A stretch of DNA of 49,117 nt from Alphaproteobacteria bacterium UBA2903 (lineage in GTDB: Bacteria > Pseudomonadota > Alphaproteobacteria > CAAGCB01 > CAG-977): contig DEDN01000029.1 in assembly GCA_002349565.1 (NCBI GenBank), positions 1 through 49,117 on the forward strand, read 5' to 3'. Made by a program: the position numbers and the translations under genes. The notes beneath the pieces were generated by a model. That model did not search any database. It had not been told where the DNA came from and worked only from the letters and a program-made list of their open reading frames with translations. Shown here piece by piece: positions 7,001 to 15,232 of this stretch; the stretch's first letter is position 1; every line of letters begins with the position of its first letter.

Positions 7001-8040
7001 TCTTCTGCTTCCTTGTTATCCAAACTGATATTCGCCAGCTGTTTGGCGATATTGCCCTGCAAATCGCGTTTGACGGCATTGACCGCAACGCCCAGAGCAT
7101 TGGCGAATCCGAACGCGTCGGCTCCGCCGTGACTTTTGATGGAAATCCCTTTCAGCCCGACCAACATCGCGCCGTTGTAGCGACCGGGGTCCATTTTCTT
7201 TTTCAAACGCTTCAAAGACGGCAAAGCCAGCAAAAAGCCCAATTTGGAAATCAGACTGTTCGCGGCGACGTCTTTCAGCAGATTGACCATCAGGCGCGCC
7301 GTTCCCTCAATGGCTTTCAAAGCGATATTGCCCGCAAAGCCGTCGGTGACAAACACGTCAACGGTTCCCAAAGCGATATCGTCGGATTCGACGAAGCCTT
7401 TGAAGTTTTCGCTCAACGCCGATTCGCGCAAAATCTGCGCGGCTTCGCGAATTTCGTCGCGCCCTTTGATGTCTTCCGAACCGATGTTCAGCAATCCCAG
7501 CGTCGGCTGTTCGCGCTTCAGCACGGCGCGGCAGTACGCTTCGCCCATAATGGCGAATTCGACCAGATTGCGGGCGTCGCATTCGGCGTTCGCCCCCAAA
7601 TCCAGAACAACGCATTCACCCTGACGCGTCGGCAGAATCGTTACAATCGCGGGACGGTGAATCCCCGGCATCGTGCCGAGAATCAGCTTGGAAAAAGCCA
7701 TCAGCGCGCCCGTGTTGCCCGAGCTGACAACGGCATTCGCCTGTCCCTGTTTTACGGCGTCAATCGCCAGCCAAAGACTGGATTTGCGTCCCTGACGCAC
7801 GGCGACGGAGGGTTTTTCGTTGCTCGCCACATAATCGGGCGTATGCACGAAATCAAACCTGTCGGCGGAAAGGCTGTACTTTTCGATATACGGCTTTACC
7901 TTGTTTTCGTCGCCGAAAATCAGGAAATGCACATCGGGATATTGTTTTTCCGCCGATTTGACACCGGCTATCACGCTGTCAGGCGCATGATCGCCGCCCA
8001 TAGCATCGACCGCTATGACAACAGACTGCTGCGTATCCAC
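6997..8040 (-). CDS. plsX: Phosphate acyltransferase PlsX
   Basis: PlsX converts acyl-ACP to acyl-phosphate, the donor for glycerol-3-phosphate acylation in phospholipid synthesis. The conserved start IAVDAMGGDHAP and the segments SGNTGALMA, DLGANAEC and DGFAGNIALK are all present. The start is taken as GTG at 8038-8040, 18 nt after the rpmF stop and preceded by AAGG, giving 347 residues. The open frame extends into rpmF, but that extension is not PlsX-like. Translation is coupled to fabH by a 4-bp overlap. Confidence 0.96.
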   Translation of the reverse strand: MDTQQSVVIAVDAMGGDHAPDSVIAGVKSAEKQYPDVHFLIFGDENKVKPYIEKYSLSADRFDFVHTPDYVASNEKPSVAVRQGRKSSLWLAIDAVKQGQANAVVSSGNTGALMAFSKLILGTMPGIHRPAIVTILPTRQGECVVLDLGANAECDARNLVEFAIMGEAYCRAVLKREQPTLGLLNIGSEDIKGRDEIREAAQILRESALSENFKGFVESDDIALGTVDVFVTDGFAGNIALKAIEGTARLMVNLLKDVAANSLISKLGFLLALPSLKRLKKKMDPGRYNGAMLVGLKGISIKSHGGADAFGFANALGVAVNAVKRDLQGNIAKQLANISLDNKEAEE

Positions 8041-8057
8041 GGGCTTTGCCTTAAAGC

Positions 8058-8252
8058 TTATTCGGCTTTTTCTTCGGCTTTGGCGGAAACGACTTCCTTG
8101 CCGTCGTAATAGCCGCAAGCGGGGCAAACGTTATGAGGACGTTTGGTTTCGCCGCAGTTCGGGCATTCCATAACGGCATTGGATTTCAAAGCCAAATGCG
8201 AACGGCGCATATCGCGTGCGGATTTGGATTTTTTACTTCTGGGTGTAGCCAT
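8058..8252 (-). CDS. rpmF: 50S ribosomal protein L32
   Basis: The 64-residue product has the basic L32 N-terminus (MATPRSKKSKSARDMRRSH) and a zinc-ribbon with Cys30, Cys33, Cys43 and Cys46. The acidic C-terminal tail after residue 55 is a little longer than in the shortest L32 proteins. It lies between yceD and plsX as in most proteobacteria. Confidence 0.97.
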   Translation of the reverse strand: MATPRSKKSKSARDMRRSHLALKSNAVMECPNCGETKRPHNVCPACGYYDGKEVVSAKAEEKAE

Positions 8253-8350
8253 TTTTTTTCTCTCTTATCAAAATGAACACTTGTTCCGATAAAGGAACCG
8301 AAACTCAAGTCCTATGCTATATAAAAAATTTTACAAAACTGCAAGCTCTT

Positions 8351-8875
8351 TTACGCTTTTTTGAGTTTTTCCAATGCGGAAAACGGATTTTTTCGGGGTT
8401 CGTCGTCGATTTTGTCGGAAAACCGCGCGTCGGGCGCGTGCGGAAACGGGTCCAAAGCCAGCGAAAAGTATTCAACGGCGACTTCGCCCAAATCGATTTT
8501 GTTGTTTTCCAGCACGTCGACGTCTTCCTCTTCGTCGCTCATGTCCAGATCAATCTCGTTCAGTGTCAGATCGGCGGGATTCGGTTCTTCGAACAGCACG
8601 TTGAACGAATCTTCGACCTCGGCTTCGAACGGCTGCAGGGAAACGACGCAGGTTTGGGTGACTTTGCCTTTGACGACGCCCGTGGCGCGAACCTGATGTT
8701 TGTTCAAAGGACGCACCAGCGCGCTGACTTGAAAAGAATCGACTTTTTCCAGCCCCAGCCGTTTTTCCAACGCTTTTTTCTGCGCGTCGTCGGCTTGGAT
8801 TTCGACGTTTTCGCCTTTGGCGGGCAAGCGCGTCGTGTCGATAATGTACGAAAATTCGGGATTTAAGTCTTTCAT
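8351..8875 (-). CDS. YceD/DUF177 family protein
   Basis: The 174-residue product belongs to the YceD (DUF177) family, linked in E. coli and plants to 23S rRNA accumulation. The family core is visible at about residues 55-100 (VRATGVVKGKVTQTCVVSLQPFE), followed by the acidic stretch MSDEEEDVD near 110. AAAGGA precedes the ATG. It heads the yceD-rpmF-plsX-fabH operon. A palindrome overlaps its probable promoter. Confidence 0.9.
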   Translation of the reverse strand: MKDLNPEFSYIIDTTRLPAKGENVEIQADDAQKKALEKRLGLEKVDSFQVSALVRPLNKHQVRATGVVKGKVTQTCVVSLQPFEAEVEDSFNVLFEEPNPADLTLNEIDLDMSDEEEDVDVLENNKIDLGEVAVEYFSLALDPFPHAPDARFSDKIDDEPRKNPFSALEKLKKA

Positions 8876-8892
8876 TGCCGGTTTCCTTTGTG

Positions 8893-8918
8893 TAAAATCG
8901 ACATCGATTTTAAGTCAA
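8893..8918 (-). promoter_or_regulatory. Promoter and perfect inverted repeat upstream of yceD
   Basis: A perfect 9-bp inverted repeat with a 2-bp spacer, TAAAATCGACATCGATTTTA (8893-8912), abuts a minus-strand TTGACT (8913-8918) that could be a -35 element. The -10 region (about 8889-8895) is a poor match. Repeat and hexamer are seen directly; operator function is inferred. It also lies within 60 bp of the bamE start on the other strand. Confidence 0.45.
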
Positions 8919-8946
8919 TTCGATTTTTTTTCAAGGATGGAAACCC

Positions 8947-9390
8947 ATGCCCCCGTTTTTTCGTTTCAAAATTTTGGCTCTGAGCGCCGTTTTGGGCGGA
9001 TGCGCCCCGATGATCGACACGCACGGCGACGCTTTGGACGCCGATGATCTGGCGGCTTTGCAGGTCGGGGAAACGTCTTACACCGAAGCGGCGGCGATTC
9101 TCGGTTCCCCGTCGGTTCGATCGACGTTCGACACTGAAAACTGGCTGTATGTTACATCCAAGCAAAAACGAACCGCTTTTTTCAAACCCGAAGAATTTGA
9201 ACGCACCGTTACCGTGCTGAAATTCGACCGTTCTGGAATTTTGCGGGGAATCGAAACAAAAACGCTGGCGGATGGCAGAACAATCGCCCCCGATGCGGAA
9301 ACAACGCCGTCGGGCGGCAAAGAACTGACATTCTTTGACCAAATGGCGGGCAACGTCGGACGGCTGGCGACGGACGCCCCCGCGCATTAA
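8947..9390 (+). CDS. bamE: Outer-membrane lipoprotein of the BamE/SmpA/OmlA family
   Basis: BamE is a small lipoprotein of the BAM complex that inserts beta-barrel proteins. The 147-residue product has a signal ending in lipobox LGGC (Cys19). A BamE-like domain follows: QVGETSYTEAAAILGSPSVRSTF near residues 40-60, then WLYVTSKQ and a beta-strand VLKFDRSGIL. The roughly 45-residue tail beyond the domain is poorly conserved. AAGGATGG precedes the ATG. It is divergent from yceD, a usual alphaproteobacterial neighbour, and its end overlaps the convergent chemoreceptor gene by 4 bp. Confidence 0.88.
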   Translation: MPPFFRFKILALSAVLGGCAPMIDTHGDALDADDLAALQVGETSYTEAAAILGSPSVRSTFDTENWLYVTSKQKRTAFFKPEEFERTVTVLKFDRSGILRGIETKTLADGRTIAPDAETTPSGGKELTFFDQMAGNVGRLATDAPAH

Positions 9391-11522
9391 GAGGGATCTT
9401 CCTCTTCCTCGTATGTCGGCAAAATGGCGACGAAATCTTCGAATTTTTTGGCAATGCCCGACAAATCCCGTTCCAAAAAGGGAATCAGCGCTTCGGCGTC
9501 GCCCAAATGCGCGGGCAGTTCGTTCAAAACGGGAGCGAGATCCCGCATCGCGTTTTGCAGTTTTTCGGTTTCCGTTCCCGCGTTTTGCAAAGTGCGAATC
9601 GCCCTGTCGATTTGATTTTTTTCATTTTCAGCCGTTGTGACGGCTCCCGCCGCGGAATGGACGGCGGCATCCAGTTCGGAAGTGATGCGCTTCATCACTT
9701 CGGCAAAGTTGCATGCCCCCTGCTGAACGGTTTTCAGCTGTTCGGACAAACGGACGATGGCGTCTTCTGTTTTTTGGGTCTGCACGCGGATATCCAAAGC
9801 CGCCGCGCCGAAAGATTTTGCCTTTTCGCCCGCTTTGGCGGCTTCGATGGACGCGTTCAAAGCCAAAATCTTGGTTTCCGTCGCATTATTGCGAATCTGC
9901 GCCGTCAAATCCAGCGTCGATTTTGCCCATTCAAACAAGTCGGACACGAAAGCGGTCGCCTGATTGACGGTTTTCATCGAATAATCCGCCGATTGCGCCG
10001 CCGAATCCGCAGACGAGCGCATCGTTTCAACAATCACGGAAAACGCCTGCAGAAAATCGAACAAAGCTTTCATATCGTTTTTGATGTTTTCAAAGCCCGC
10101 CCAGTCGAAACGGGCAGCCGTATCCTCCAGATTGCGGTGAACAAAGCCCAAAGCTTCGGTCATCGCCGCCAGCCGTTCCTGACATTGGGCAAAGCGGGAT
10201 TTGCTGTCCTGCGACATATCCGCCGCCGCCGCACCGAGCTGCTGCAGCAGCTCCAGCATACGGCACAGCTGGCTTTCGGCATTGACGCCGACTCCCTGTC
10301 CGAAATAAGCGACTTCCGATTCGTCCTTGGACGCGCCCGACGTCGCGTTGGGCGCCCCCAGCGGCACATAGCTGACAGGCGCGCCGTAAGTGTCGGGACG
10401 CCCCAGCAAAGCCGTATCCGACAAAACAGGCAAATCTTTCAAGTGTGCGGACAAAGCCGACAACGCCCGCGCCAACGCCCCCACTTCGTCGCCGCGTTCA
10501 GTGAAATGAATCAAAACGGAACGGTTGCCGCGTGCAATCTCTGTCGCGCATTCGACCAGACGGCTCAGAGAACCGCGAATGCCGTACAATGCCAAAAATG
10601 ATAAAAGCACAGCCAAAACGCCGCCTGCCGCCGCACAAACGACAAACAGCTTTTGCAGCATGATTTTGTCCGTTTCGGCTTTGGCGACGAAATCCGACGA
10701 CAGCGTTCCCAGTTCGTCCAGTACGGCATTCAGCTTTTCAACGTTTTTTCCCGATTCGGCGGCAAGCTTGGCGATTTTGTCGCGCAGGGAATCGTCCAGC
10801 TTCAGCTTGCGGTTGATTTCTTCGTCCAACGCTTTCAGCGCGGCGGTTACAACGGACAGCTGCTTGGTGTTGATCATTTCCGCCTGCTTTGCGGAAGCCG
10901 CCGCTTTTTTCAGTTCCGCCAAATCGACGGTCAGCTGTTTGCGAATGTCCGTTTTGCCCATTGCGTCAACGGACGTCAGCACGTCGTCCAGCTGTTCACG
11001 CAGATTGTTCAAAGCGAACGAAGCGGACGGCAAACTGACTTCTTCGGACAAAGCCGCCAGTTTTTCGGACGAACGGTCGGCATACTTCGCCACTTTTCCC
11101 GCAGCTTCCGCGCTTTTGGCGAAAAGGGCGAAAAGAGCGTCCGTTCCGGTGCGGTAATGCTTGGCAACATCGGTCAGCACCGTTTTTGTTTTTTCACCGT
11201 TGTCCAAAGCGGATAAAGCCTGTTCGATTTCCGACGCGCGGTCTTCAAATCGGCGCAAGGCGTTTTCAACCTTTTTCTTTTCCGATTCGGAACGGTCGGC
11301 TTCAAAGTAAAACAATGCCTGATTCAAAGCGTAAAAATCCGTTTCCAGCACGGTCATCTGCCGCGCGGAATCGATAACGCCGTTGGCTTTGGTGTATTCG
11401 CGCTGAACGGTTTCTACGGCTTTCGCCCCCAAAAAACACAACAGCACGGCAAACGCGCCCATCAGCACAAACGCGCCGTAAACGCGGGTCGCCAAACGGA
11501 ATTTCGACAGGAAACGGAGCAT
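9387..11522 (-). CDS. Divergent methyl-accepting chemotaxis receptor
   Basis: The 711-residue membrane receptor has one helix at about residues 15-34 and a roughly 255-residue periplasmic, mostly helical sensor. A second helix lies at 291-314, a HAMP region at about 315-368, and a long cytoplasmic coiled-coil follows. The signalling tip is recognisable (NNATETKILALNASIEAAKAG, residues 546-565, given in part) but departs from the usual tip: FGAAALDIRVQTQKT replaces the normal FAVVA-EVR-LA. Such changes may affect CheA/CheW contact. A Gly/Pro/Ala-rich insert (about 375-410) separates HAMP from the signalling helices. It is the last gene of a three-gene leftward operon, 9 bp after the periplasmic protein gene. 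The ligand is unknown. Confidence 0.85.
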   Translation of the reverse strand: MLRFLSKFRLATRVYGAFVLMGAFAVLLCFLGAKAVETVQREYTKANGVIDSARQMTVLETDFYALNQALFYFEADRSESEKKKVENALRRFEDRASEIEQALSALDNGEKTKTVLTDVAKHYRTGTDALFALFAKSAEAAGKVAKYADRSSEKLAALSEEVSLPSASFALNNLREQLDDVLTSVDAMGKTDIRKQLTVDLAELKKAAASAKQAEMINTKQLSVVTAALKALDEEINRKLKLDDSLRDKIAKLAAESGKNVEKLNAVLDELGTLSSDFVAKAETDKIMLQKLFVVCAAAGGVLAVLLSFLALYGIRGSLSRLVECATEIARGNRSVLIHFTERGDEVGALARALSALSAHLKDLPVLSDTALLGRPDTYGAPVSYVPLGAPNATSGASKDESEVAYFGQGVGVNAESQLCRMLELLQQLGAAAADMSQDSKSRFAQCQERLAAMTEALGFVHRNLEDTAARFDWAGFENIKNDMKALFDFLQAFSVIVETMRSSADSAAQSADYSMKTVNQATAFVSDLFEWAKSTLDLTAQIRNNATETKILALNASIEAAKAGEKAKSFGAAALDIRVQTQKTEDAIVRLSEQLKTVQQGACNFAEVMKRITSELDAAVHSAAGAVTTAENEKNQIDRAIRTLQNAGTETEKLQNAMRDLAPVLNELPAHLGDAEALIPFLERDLSGIAKKFEDFVAILPTYEEEEDPS

Positions 11523-11531
11523 TTCACATCC

Positions 11532-12008
11532 TTATTTGTTGTTGGGTTCTGCGGGCTTTTGTTCGGGTGCGATTTGCGCGGGAACGTTTTCGATTCTGTC
11601 CAGCTTTTTGGCATCCTCCTGCGCGCGTTCGTCCTGCGTGGCTTTGAACGCTTCCTCGTTTTCCAACAGCCATTTGACGCGTTCCTGCGCTTCTTTGCGC
11701 AGTTTTTCACGCACTTCGTCGCGTTCTTTGGCATGGCGCAGTTTCAGTTCCAGCTTTCTGTCCAGCGTGTAAATGTCGAATTCGCGCACTTCGTCCGCCT
11801 GTTTGATCAAGACATTCATAATGTCTTCGGGCAGGACGGTTCTTTGACGGATTTTCTGCACTTTTGTTTGGAACATATCGTTGATCAGAACTTTTTTCTG
11901 TTCGTATTCCTCGCGCAAAGCGTTTTCGGTCGTCTGAGCCGACACGGCGGAAATATCGGAAAGCATTGCCGCGGCAATCACAACGGCGGAAACAAAAACC
12001 AAACGCAT
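11532..12008 (-). CDS. Exported coiled-coil protein, function unknown
   Basis: The 158-residue product has a cleavable signal peptide (MRLVFVSAVVIAAAMLSDISAVSAQ, in part; cleavage near residue 24). A highly charged, cysteine-free, almost wholly helical chain rich in E, K and R follows (residues 30-140), ending in a short Pro-rich tail. AAAGGGGG precedes the ATG. It sits 12 bp after the upstream gene and 9 bp before the chemoreceptor gene, so it is probably co-transcribed with both. I do not recognise the family. A periplasmic partner of the receptor is one possibility, from position only. Confidence 0.75.
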   Translation of the reverse strand: MRLVFVSAVVIAAAMLSDISAVSAQTTENALREEYEQKKVLINDMFQTKVQKIRQRTVLPEDIMNVLIKQADEVREFDIYTLDRKLELKLRHAKERDEVREKLRKEAQERVKWLLENEEAFKATQDERAQEDAKKLDRIENVPAQIAPEQKPAEPNNK

Positions 12009-12020
12009 AAAAGACCCCCT

Positions 12021-13217
12021 TTACATCAAAAGTCCCGTGATATTGTTCAACTCGATACCGGCGCAGCGCAAAGCGTACAGCAGCTCCGCCGACAATTCGC
12101 GCTGTTTCGGACGGACGACGTCGCCGCCCAAAACCAGCTGCAAAAACGCGCGCACACATGAAAAAACGACCTCTTGAGGCAGGGAAACCAGAACGGTCAA
12201 AGCCTCTTGAAACGTTTTATCGTCCGGTTCAAGCGTTTTAATATAATCCAACAATTCCGCCGCGTCAAAAGCTATAAAGCCGCAGCGGGCGGAAATATAG
12301 TCCAAAAACAGTTTTTCTTCGCTTTTATCAAGCGTTTTTCCGCGCCTTTTAACGGCGGCGAGCAAAACCAGTTCATAGCGCGCGAACGCCAAAACATCCG
12401 TCACCCCGCCGCAGGGCAAAGCGGGCGCGTTTCGCAGACCTTGCGTTATAAAAGCGTGCGGATTCTCGATTTCGGTCATCGTTTTCAAATCGTACAAACG
12501 AACGATTCTGTTTACCGGAATAAAACCGTCCCTGCCCATATCGGGCGCGTAAACGTAAAGCAGCACTTCTTCCTTTTTCCGCGCGACGCGGCGCACGGCG
12601 ACCACCCTGTCCGCCAGCAAGTCGTGCGCGTCCCAATAGATGACGCCAACAGGGTAAGCGATATCGTCGATCAAAACGCCGTCGGGCAATTTTTTCTGCG
12701 GCGGCATCGCAATCAAAGGCTTGTACGCGTCGGGTTTCGCGCTTTCGGCGTTCAGCAGCCTGACGGTGTTCAAAAACGATTTCCGTTTGGTCTGCTCTTC
12801 GGTCAAAGGAGGCGGCGCATCGGGATCGTCGACGAAAACGCGCGGTTCTTCGTTTTTTTCCGATTTGCGTTTCTTGGTGCGGCTTTTCACGCCGCGCAAT
12901 TCCCTGATTTGACGGTTGGCGGTTTTCAATTCTTCCGTTTTCTGCCGTTCCGCTTCAATCGGCAAAGCAGCCGTTTGCCGCGCGAACAGCCCGCGCAATC
13001 CCTTTTTCTTTTGGGCGGCTTTGGCTTTTTCTTCCGCCAGTTTGTCGATTTCTTTTTGCAGTTCGGGGGGCGGAATATAGCGGCCGTCGATTTCGGAAAA
13101 ACGTTTTTCCTTTTTTCCGGGACGCTTCAGTGTACGATGCTGCGCCCGCGCCAAATTGACGCGTTTTTGCTCTTCGCTGTCCGCGGCCTCATGCTTTTGT
13201 TTCTCCGAATCGCTCAT
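12021..13217 (-). CDS. Cytosolic protein of unknown function, basic N-terminus, possible WYL/TerB-like parts
   Basis: The 398-residue product has no signal or membrane segment. Residues 1-140 are very charged and low in complexity, with several K/R-rich stretches. Residues about 185-275 form a beta-rich unit with a YWDAHDLL...VNRIVRLYDL pattern that loosely recalls WYL-like ligand-binding domains. Residues about 280-398 are helical and loosely recall TerB-like domains (LLAAVKRRGKTLDKSEEKLF). Both resemblances are weak, read by eye. It heads the operon ending in the chemoreceptor and is divergent from the DsbA-like gene. The ribosome site is weak. Confidence 0.65.
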   Translation of the reverse strand: MSDSEKQKHEAADSEEQKRVNLARAQHRTLKRPGKKEKRFSEIDGRYIPPPELQKEIDKLAEEKAKAAQKKKGLRGLFARQTAALPIEAERQKTEELKTANRQIRELRGVKSRTKKRKSEKNEEPRVFVDDPDAPPPLTEEQTKRKSFLNTVRLLNAESAKPDAYKPLIAMPPQKKLPDGVLIDDIAYPVGVIYWDAHDLLADRVVAVRRVARKKEEVLLYVYAPDMGRDGFIPVNRIVRLYDLKTMTEIENPHAFITQGLRNAPALPCGGVTDVLAFARYELVLLAAVKRRGKTLDKSEEKLFLDYISARCGFIAFDAAELLDYIKTLEPDDKTFQEALTVLVSLPQEVVFSCVRAFLQLVLGGDVVRPKQRELSAELLYALRCAGIELNNITGLLM

Positions 13218-13268
13218 TTTCCAGCTTTATTTAAGAATTTATACATAAAAGCAGTCTATCGTAAGAAA

Positions 13269-13284
13269 GTTAAAGAACTTTAAC
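13269..13284. promoter_or_regulatory. Perfect 7-2-7 inverted repeat between divergent genes
   Basis: GTTAAAGAACTTTAAC is a perfect inverted repeat 11 bp before the ATG at 13296 and 51 bp upstream of the divergent gene at 13217. It could be an operator for one or both. It also reads TTAA-N6-TTAAC, one base short of the CtrA box spacing. No clear promoter hexamers were seen around it. Confidence 0.35.
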
Positions 13285-13295
13285 GAGATTCGTCA

Positions 13296-13925
13296 ATGAA
13301 TATCGATTTTGTATTGGATACAGTCTGCATCTGGTCGTACATCGGACTGCGCCGGTTGAAAAAAGCCGTGCAAAGCTTTCCGCGGGACGAATTTACCCTT
13401 GGCGTGCGCCCGTATTTCATTACGCCGCCCGACGATTTTGCGCCCTATTCGCTCAGGGTGCGCCTTGGTCCCGCCGAACGCACGCGGGGGCTGAAGGAAA
13501 AACTGTTGCCCTATCTGCGGGAAACGGGCATTTTCGTTGCGTTCGACAAACTGCCCGACGTGAAATCCAGCGCGCCGTCCCATATTCTGGTGCAAACGGG
13601 TTTTGCGCAAAACAAAGGCGTTGAAACGCTGGAAGCGATATTCGCGACTTATTTCACACAGGCTTGCGATATCGGACAGGTTTCCGTTTTACTGCAAATT
13701 GCGGAAAGTTTGAATTTGAACATTGACGCTTTTCAATCCGAACTGGAAAAGCACTATGCCGGCGCGCGTCCGTTTCCCGCTTGGCGCAAAGAGGGCATCC
13801 GCGGTGTGCCGAGCTTAATCTTCGGCAAAAAATTTTTGATTACGGGCGCGCAAAGCGTCAAAAGTCTGACTCGGCTGATTCAAACGGCCAAAATTTATTT
13901 TAATGAAACAGAGGGGGAATTATGA
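13296..13925 (+). CDS. DsbA-family thioredoxin-fold protein with CxxS motif
   Basis: The 209-residue product resembles the DsbA/FrnE and 2-hydroxychromene-2-carboxylate isomerase branch of the thioredoxin fold. It has an N-terminal strand MNIDFVLDTVCIWSYIG with Cys11-Ile-Trp-Ser14, a helical insert, the cis-Pro loop GIRGVPSLIFGKKF near residues 165-178 and a C-terminal helix. The second redox cysteine is missing, so reductase or isomerase activity is more likely than disulfide formation. No signal peptide is present. Its stop overlaps the SNF transporter start by 4 bp (ATGA). Confidence 0.8.
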   Translation: MNIDFVLDTVCIWSYIGLRRLKKAVQSFPRDEFTLGVRPYFITPPDDFAPYSLRVRLGPAERTRGLKEKLLPYLRETGIFVAFDKLPDVKSSAPSHILVQTGFAQNKGVETLEAIFATYFTQACDIGQVSVLLQIAESLNLNIDAFQSELEKHYAGARPFPAWRKEGIRGVPSLIFGKKFLITGAQSVKSLTRLIQTAKIYFNETEGEL

Positions 13926-15232
13926 GTTCCGTTCGCGCAACGTTCAGCTCGAAACTGGGAATGGTCATGGTAGCGGCGGGATCGGCCGTCGGATTGGGAA
14001 ATCTGTGGCGTTTTCCGTATGTCGCGGCCGAAAACGGCGGCGGCGCGTTTTTGATGATTTATCTGGCAATCGTCGCAACCATCGGGCTGACAATGATTTT
14101 GGTCGAATCGGCGCTGGGCATGCGCGCGAAAACGGACGCGGTCGGCGCGCTGAAAGCGATTAACCCCAAATTCGGATTTATCGGCGGAATCGGAATTCTG
14201 GCAGGATCGATTATCGTACCGTATTACTGCGTCATCGGCGGCTGGATTATGGCGTACATTGCGGAAAGCTTTTCGTTGACGACTTTGGAAAACTTTGAAG
14301 AACACTTCAGCGCCTTTATCGCGTCGCCCGTCCTGCCCGCCCTGTACTTTGCGCTGTTTTTGGGTCTGACGGGCGTCATCGTCTACCGCGGCATCCAAAA
14401 CGGCATCGAAAAAGCATGCAAAATCATGATGCCCGCTTTGTTCGTCCTGTTGTTGATTTTAATGGCGCGTTCGCTGACTTTGCCGAACGCTTTGGACGGC
14501 GTGAAGTTCTTTTTCAAACCCGATTTTTCCAAAATCACGGGGGAAACGTTCCTGCAGGCGTTGGGGCAAGCGTTCTTTTCCCTGTCGGTCGGCATGGGAA
14601 TTTACATCACGTTCGGATCGTACGCCAACACGGAAGCGAAAGTTTTTAAAACCATGTGGCCCGTTCCGACTCTGGACACGCTGGTTTCCCTGCTGACGGG
14701 ACTGACGATTTTTCCCGCCGTGTTCGCGTTCGGAATTTCGATGAACGCGGGACCGTCGCTGGTCTTTATCACGTTCCCGAAAATTTTCGCATCGATTCCG
14801 TTCGGCGCGTTTTTCAGTCTGGTGTTTTTCGCTTTGCTGCTGATGGCGGCGCTAACATCATCCATGTCGCTGATGGAAGTCGTCGTAACGTTCCTGTGCG
14901 ATCAATGGAAAATGACCCGCAAAAAAGCCGTCATCTCTTACAGTTTGTTGTCTTTGGTCGGCGGCGTACTGGTATCGCTGTCGTTCGGAGTCCTCAGCGG
15001 CTTTAAAATCGGGGGCAAGATTTTGTTCGACCAATTCGATTTTCTGGCGTCGAACATCCTGCTGCCGACGGGCGGATTTTTGATTTGCATCGCAACGGGC
15101 TGGGTTTTGGGCGTTGACAAGCTCAACGTTTTCCATTCCAAAGCGGCGGAAACGGCGTTTGCCTTTTCGGTGCGCTACATCACGCCGATAGCCGTCGCGA
15201 CCGTTTTGCTGAACGTCATCGGTTTGATTTAA
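13922..15232 (+). CDS. Sodium:neurotransmitter symporter-family (SNF) transporter
   Basis: The 436-residue membrane protein is of the SNF/LeuT type and likely takes up an amino acid or related solute with sodium. The opening SAVGLGNLWRFPYVAAENGG (residues 20-39) is the family's substrate and sodium site in helix 1. PYYCVIGGW near residue 100 and FFSLSVGMGIYITFGSYA near 220 match helices 3 and 6. It is shorter than LeuT, as in the 11-helix bacterial members. GAGGGGG precedes the ATG. It is coupled to the DsbA-like gene and its 3' end overlaps the convergent ClC gene by 17 bp. Confidence 0.93.
   Translation: MSSVRATFSSKLGMVMVAAGSAVGLGNLWRFPYVAAENGGGAFLMIYLAIVATIGLTMILVESALGMRAKTDAVGALKAINPKFGFIGGIGILAGSIIVPYYCVIGGWIMAYIAESFSLTTLENFEEHFSAFIASPVLPALYFALFLGLTGVIVYRGIQNGIEKACKIMMPALFVLLLILMARSLTLPNALDGVKFFFKPDFSKITGETFLQALGQAFFSLSVGMGIYITFGSYANTEAKVFKTMWPVPTLDTLVSLLTGLTIFPAVFAFGISMNAGPSLVFITFPKIFASIPFGAFFSLVFFALLLMAALTSSMSLMEVVVTFLCDQWKMTRKKAVISYSLLSLVGGVLVSLSFGVLSGFKIGGKILFDQFDFLASNILLPTGGFLICIATGWVLGVDKLNVFHSKAAETAFAFSVRYITPIAVATVLLNVIGLI

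Noticed and set aside
9507..10601. 364-codon plus-strand frame
   Set aside because: Shadow of the chemoreceptor gene, whose signalling tip and membrane helices are clear.
12174..13283. 369-codon plus-strand frame
   Set aside because: Shadow of the 398-residue protein on the minus strand; repetitive Phe/Gln/Arg composition and no ribosome site.
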